The position numbers and the translations under genes are program-made. This document shows, one piece after another, positions 6,528-7,794 of a stretch of DNA of 7,794 bases. Where the stretch lies: NCBI GenBank assembly GCA_050733695.1, contig JBOHTO010000103.1:1-7794 (forward strand), written 5' to 3'. The notes beneath the pieces are model-generated. The model was not told the origin of the DNA and did no database searches. It was given only the letters and a program-made list of their open reading frames with translations. Every line of letters begins with the position of its first letter. Positions within the stretch are counted from its first letter, which is position 1. Source of the stretch: JBOHTO01 sp050733695 (GTDB taxonomy: Bacteria > Gemmatimonadota > Gemmatimonadetes > Gemmatimonadales > Gemmatimonadaceae).

Positions 6528-6553
6528 CGTCGTTCGTCCCGACGACAACGACG
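6528..6553 (+). promoter_or_regulatory. dyad upstream of the ferritin-like gene
   Basis: CGTCGTT (6528-6534) and AACGACG (6547-6553) are exact 7-bp complements separated by 12 bases. The right arm ends five bases before the AGGAG ribosome binding site (6559-6563). It may be an operator or a 5'-leader hairpin controlling translation. No recognisable Fur box or OxyR site is visible. Confidence 0.35.
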
Positions 6554-6569
6554 AGACCAGGAGAATGTC

Positions 6570-7001
6570 ATGGCCGAAAAGCGAACGGACACACTTATTC
6601 GCGGCCTGAACGAAGACCTCAAGGGAGAGTTCCAGGCGGTCATCATGTACCGCCTGTACGCGAGCATGGTACAGGGGCCGTATCGCCAGGAGCTGCGCGC
6701 CTTTTTTGCGAACGAGATTCCCGAGGAACTGGCGCACGCGCAGATCCTTGCCGACAAGATCTCCGCCCTCGGCGGAACGCCGGCGGCCGAGGCGGCGCCT
6801 GTAACAGTCGTCTTTGATGCCAGGGAGATGCTCGAGGCGGCGCTCGAGGCCGAAGTCGGGACACTGGCGAGGTACGTCAAGCGGCGCAAGCAGGCGGAGG
6901 ACGCCGAGGAACACGGACTTGCGGCAGAGTTCGACACGATCATCTCCGACGAGACCCGGCATCGGGACGAGCTGCGGCAGATGCTGGCGCGCTGGTCGTA
7001 G
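6570..7001 (+). CDS. non-haem ferritin-like di-iron protein
   Basis: The product is 143 residues, one four-helix bundle. The di-iron ligands expected for bacterioferritin-like proteins are present: E20, E53 with H56 (ExxH), E95, and E128 with H131 (ExxH). Family members oxidise Fe(II) and store it as a mineral, or use the centre for peroxide detoxification. The Met that binds haem in bacterioferritin falls at position 54, which is Leu here, so haem binding in that mode is not expected. There is no signal peptide; the protein is cytoplasmic. The start is ATG 6570, set by AGGAG at 6559-6563 with a 6-base spacer. The frame stays open upstream to 6351, but only because it runs through the 13-bp repeat. 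It appears monocistronic. Whether it forms a 24-mer, a 12-mer or a smaller assembly cannot be seen. Confidence 0.88.
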   Translation: MAEKRTDTLIRGLNEDLKGEFQAVIMYRLYASMVQGPYRQELRAFFANEIPEELAHAQILADKISALGGTPAAEAAPVTVVFDAREMLEAALEAEVGTLARYVKRRKQAEDAEEHGLAAEFDTIISDETRHRDELRQMLARWS

Positions 7002-7020
7002 CCCGACCCCGCTGGCCTGA

Positions 7021-7036
7021 CCGCCGTGGTCGGCGG
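7021..7036 (+). terminator. hairpin downstream of the ferritin-like gene
   Basis: CCGCCG (7021-7026) and CGGCGG (7031-7036) pair perfectly around a TGGT loop, 19 bases after the stop codon. No U-tract follows, so factor-independent termination is doubtful. A second small dyad, AAGCG-A-CGCTT (7037-7047), follows directly and overlaps the -35 element of the next promoter. Confidence 0.35.
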
Positions 7037-7045
7037 AAGCGACGC

Positions 7046-7074
7046 TTGACAGGCGACGCATCCCGTTGTATCAA
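7046..7074 (+). promoter_or_regulatory. sigma-70-like promoter of the riboswitch leader
   Basis: A consensus -35 element TTGACA (7046-7051) is followed after exactly 17 bases by TATCAA (7069-7074, four of six consensus bases). Transcription would start near 7081, about a dozen bases before the SAM-II aptamer. The fit to the structured RNA that follows supports the call. Confidence 0.65.
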
Positions 7075-7089
7075 TTCCCGACAATAGAA

Positions 7090-7142
7090 CGTTCGTGGTG
7101 ATTTGCCGCGTATTGCAGCCACGTAAAACAACTGCTAAAAAG
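7090..7142 (+). ncRNA. SAM-II riboswitch aptamer
   Basis: The sequence folds as the H-type pseudoknot of SAM-II. P1 is CGTGG (7094-7098) with CCACG (7119-7123). The second helix is GCAG (7115-7118) with CTGC (7132-7135), stacked directly on P1. Loop 1 opens with the conserved TGATTT. The 3' part carries ACGTAAAACAA and GCTAAAA, which match the family's conserved A-rich strands as I remember them from metA/metX leaders of Alphaproteobacteria. The class binds S-adenosylmethionine and shuts off methionine or SAM synthesis genes. Here it lies after a strong promoter and directly before an intrinsic terminator, on the strand of an aminotransferase gene. No covariance search was run; the related SAM-V class shares the core and is the main alternative. 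Confidence 0.85.
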
Positions 7143-7146
7143 CGAA

Positions 7147-7182
7147 GCCCGCGGCGCACTCCCTCGCGGGCATTCTGTTTTT
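7147..7182 (+). terminator. intrinsic terminator, expression platform of the SAM-II riboswitch
   Basis: GCCCGCG (7147-7153) pairs with CGCGGGC (7165-7171) across an 11-base loop, followed by ATTCTGTTTTT. It starts four bases after the aptamer, so SAM-dependent premature termination is the natural reading. If readthrough occurs, transcription continues 142 bases to the aminotransferase start codon. It is the clearest terminator in the window. Confidence 0.8.
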
Positions 7183-7295
7183 CAGAGACGCTTGGCAGCA
7201 CTGTCTTACGCTCGGCCCCTCCGCGGCGATTCACCCGGATGCTCGATTCAGACGACCTTTCTGCTTGAAGGGTTCACTGTACGAGAGCTGGCACC

Positions 7296-7315
7296 GGGGT
7301 GGGTGGGGGGGGGGG
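7296..7315 (+). promoter_or_regulatory. G-rich tract with G-quadruplex potential at the ribosome binding site
   Basis: The runs GGGG, GGG and G11 are separated by single T bases, giving at least four G-triplets with one-base loops. That is a strong quadruplex motif, on the coding strand and therefore in the mRNA. It ends nine bases before the aminotransferase ATG and is the only purine-rich stretch that could pair with the anti-Shine-Dalgarno sequence. The G11 run (7305-7315) is also a slippage-prone homopolymer. Confidence 0.55.
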
Positions 7316-7324
7316 ACAGAGCGG

Positions 7325-7794
7325 ATGCACCTGGCACGACGCACGTACCGACTCGCGGGCGAGAGCGCATTCGCTGTCTCGGCCGAGGCCGCCCGTCTTG
7401 AGGCGGCAGGTGAACACGTGCTGCACCTCGAGATCGGGCAGCCCGATTTCGACACGCCGCCGCACATCGTCGAGGCCGCACACCAGGCCCTGCGCGACAG
7501 ACGCTTCGGATACACGCCACCGGCGGGTATCCCCGAACTGCGCGAAGCGATCGCGAGCCATCTGCTCGCACGCGGTGTGAAGGCGCCTCCGGAGCGCGTC
7601 GTCGTTGCGCCGGGTGCCAAGGCCGCGTTGTATGCTGCGATGACGGCGCTCGTGGAAGAGGGAAGCGACGTGCTCATCCCCGACCCCGGCTTTCCGGCCT
7701 ACGCTTCCGTTACGCGCTCTCTGGGTGCGAACCCCGTGGGCTACCGGCTCGACAGCGCCCGCGGATTCGCGATCGACACGAGTGATGTCGAGCG
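7325..7794 (+). CDS. class I/II PLP-dependent aminotransferase, 3' end cut by the window
   Basis: The first 156 residues are visible, running off the window. Fold-type I aminotransferases move an amino group between an amino acid and a 2-oxoacid, using pyridoxal phosphate in the cytoplasm. Family hallmarks are the opening ARRTYRLAGESAF, LEIGQPDFDTP (35-45, with G38 of the substrate-carboxylate loop), GYTPPAGIPELREAI (62-76), the cofactor-phosphate region APGAKAALYAAM (95-106), and DPGFPAY (120-126). The PLP lysine and later motifs lie beyond the end. ATG 7325 fits the family N-terminus; the upstream frame stays open but has no such similarity. The SAM-II leader suggests a role in methionine metabolism, for example methionine or 4-methylthio-2-oxobutanoate transamination. 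Aspartate or general aromatic aminotransferase activity is equally compatible with the visible sequence. Confidence 0.92.
   Translation, partial: MHLARRTYRLAGESAFAVSAEAARLEAAGEHVLHLEIGQPDFDTPPHIVEAAHQALRDRRFGYTPPAGIPELREAIASHLLARGVKAPPERVVVAPGAKAALYAAMTALVEEGSDVLIPDPGFPAYASVTRSLGANPVGYRLDSARGFAIDTSDVE

Noticed and set aside
6351..6569. N-terminal extension of the ferritin-like protein to ATG 6351
   Set aside because: The extension runs through the stop-free 13-bp repeat and is Arg-rich, while AGGAG at 6559-6563 fits ATG 6570 exactly.
6272..7234. 320-codon minus-strand ORF across the repeat, ferritin-like gene and riboswitch
   Set aside because: It crosses a terminator, a tandem repeat and a well-supported gene. 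It is open only because of base composition.

Overview
The window is high-G+C bacterial DNA with densely packed genes, secreted or lipid-anchored products and few AT-rich spacers. The protein style (a laccase-like multicopper oxidase with a long N-terminal extension, a secreted amidohydrolase, small Ala/Gly-rich lipoproteins, a minimal PQQ-repeat protein) resembles Gemmatimonadota. That is an impression from familiar sequence flavour, not a search result.

Layout. (1) 1-60: a perfect 12-bp inverted repeat, then a C9 tract touching the first start codon. (2) 61-2301: a secreted three-domain multicopper oxidase with all ten copper ligands and about 270 extra N-terminal residues. (3) 2302-2856: a 555-bp graveyard. 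It holds two tandem 15-bp dyads, a frameshifted MntA-type nucleotidyltransferase antitoxin, the first 26 residues of its HEPN (HepT/DUF86) partner, and a 55-bp decayed copy of the 3' part of a multicopper oxidase gene. (4) 2857-5805, plus strand: a secreted metal-dependent amidohydrolase, a lipoprotein translationally linked to it, and a 114-residue protein with two PQQ-type propeller repeats. (5) 5812-6363, minus strand: a small lipoprotein that converges on the PQQ-repeat gene, with an 8-bp inverted repeat holding both stop codons. (6) 6364-6569: a divergent intergenic region with five exact copies of a 13-bp repeat and a dyad upstream of the next ribosome binding site. (7) 6570-7001: a non-haem ferritin-like protein. 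(8) 7002-7324: a regulatory leader with a sigma-70-like promoter, a SAM-II riboswitch aptamer (H-type pseudoknot), an intrinsic terminator, and a G-rich tract with G-quadruplex potential just before the start codon. (9) 7325-7794: the first 156 codons of a class I/II PLP aminotransferase, cut by the window end.

The best signal is the leader in (8). Promoter, aptamer, terminator and aminotransferase are in the right order and spacing for S-adenosylmethionine-controlled transcription attenuation, which links the aminotransferase to methionine/SAM metabolism. The multicopper oxidase and the ferritin-like protein both suggest metal and redox handling, but nothing in the window shows that they act together. 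No wholly new multi-gene system is evident; the new-looking items are regulatory architectures and gene remnants.
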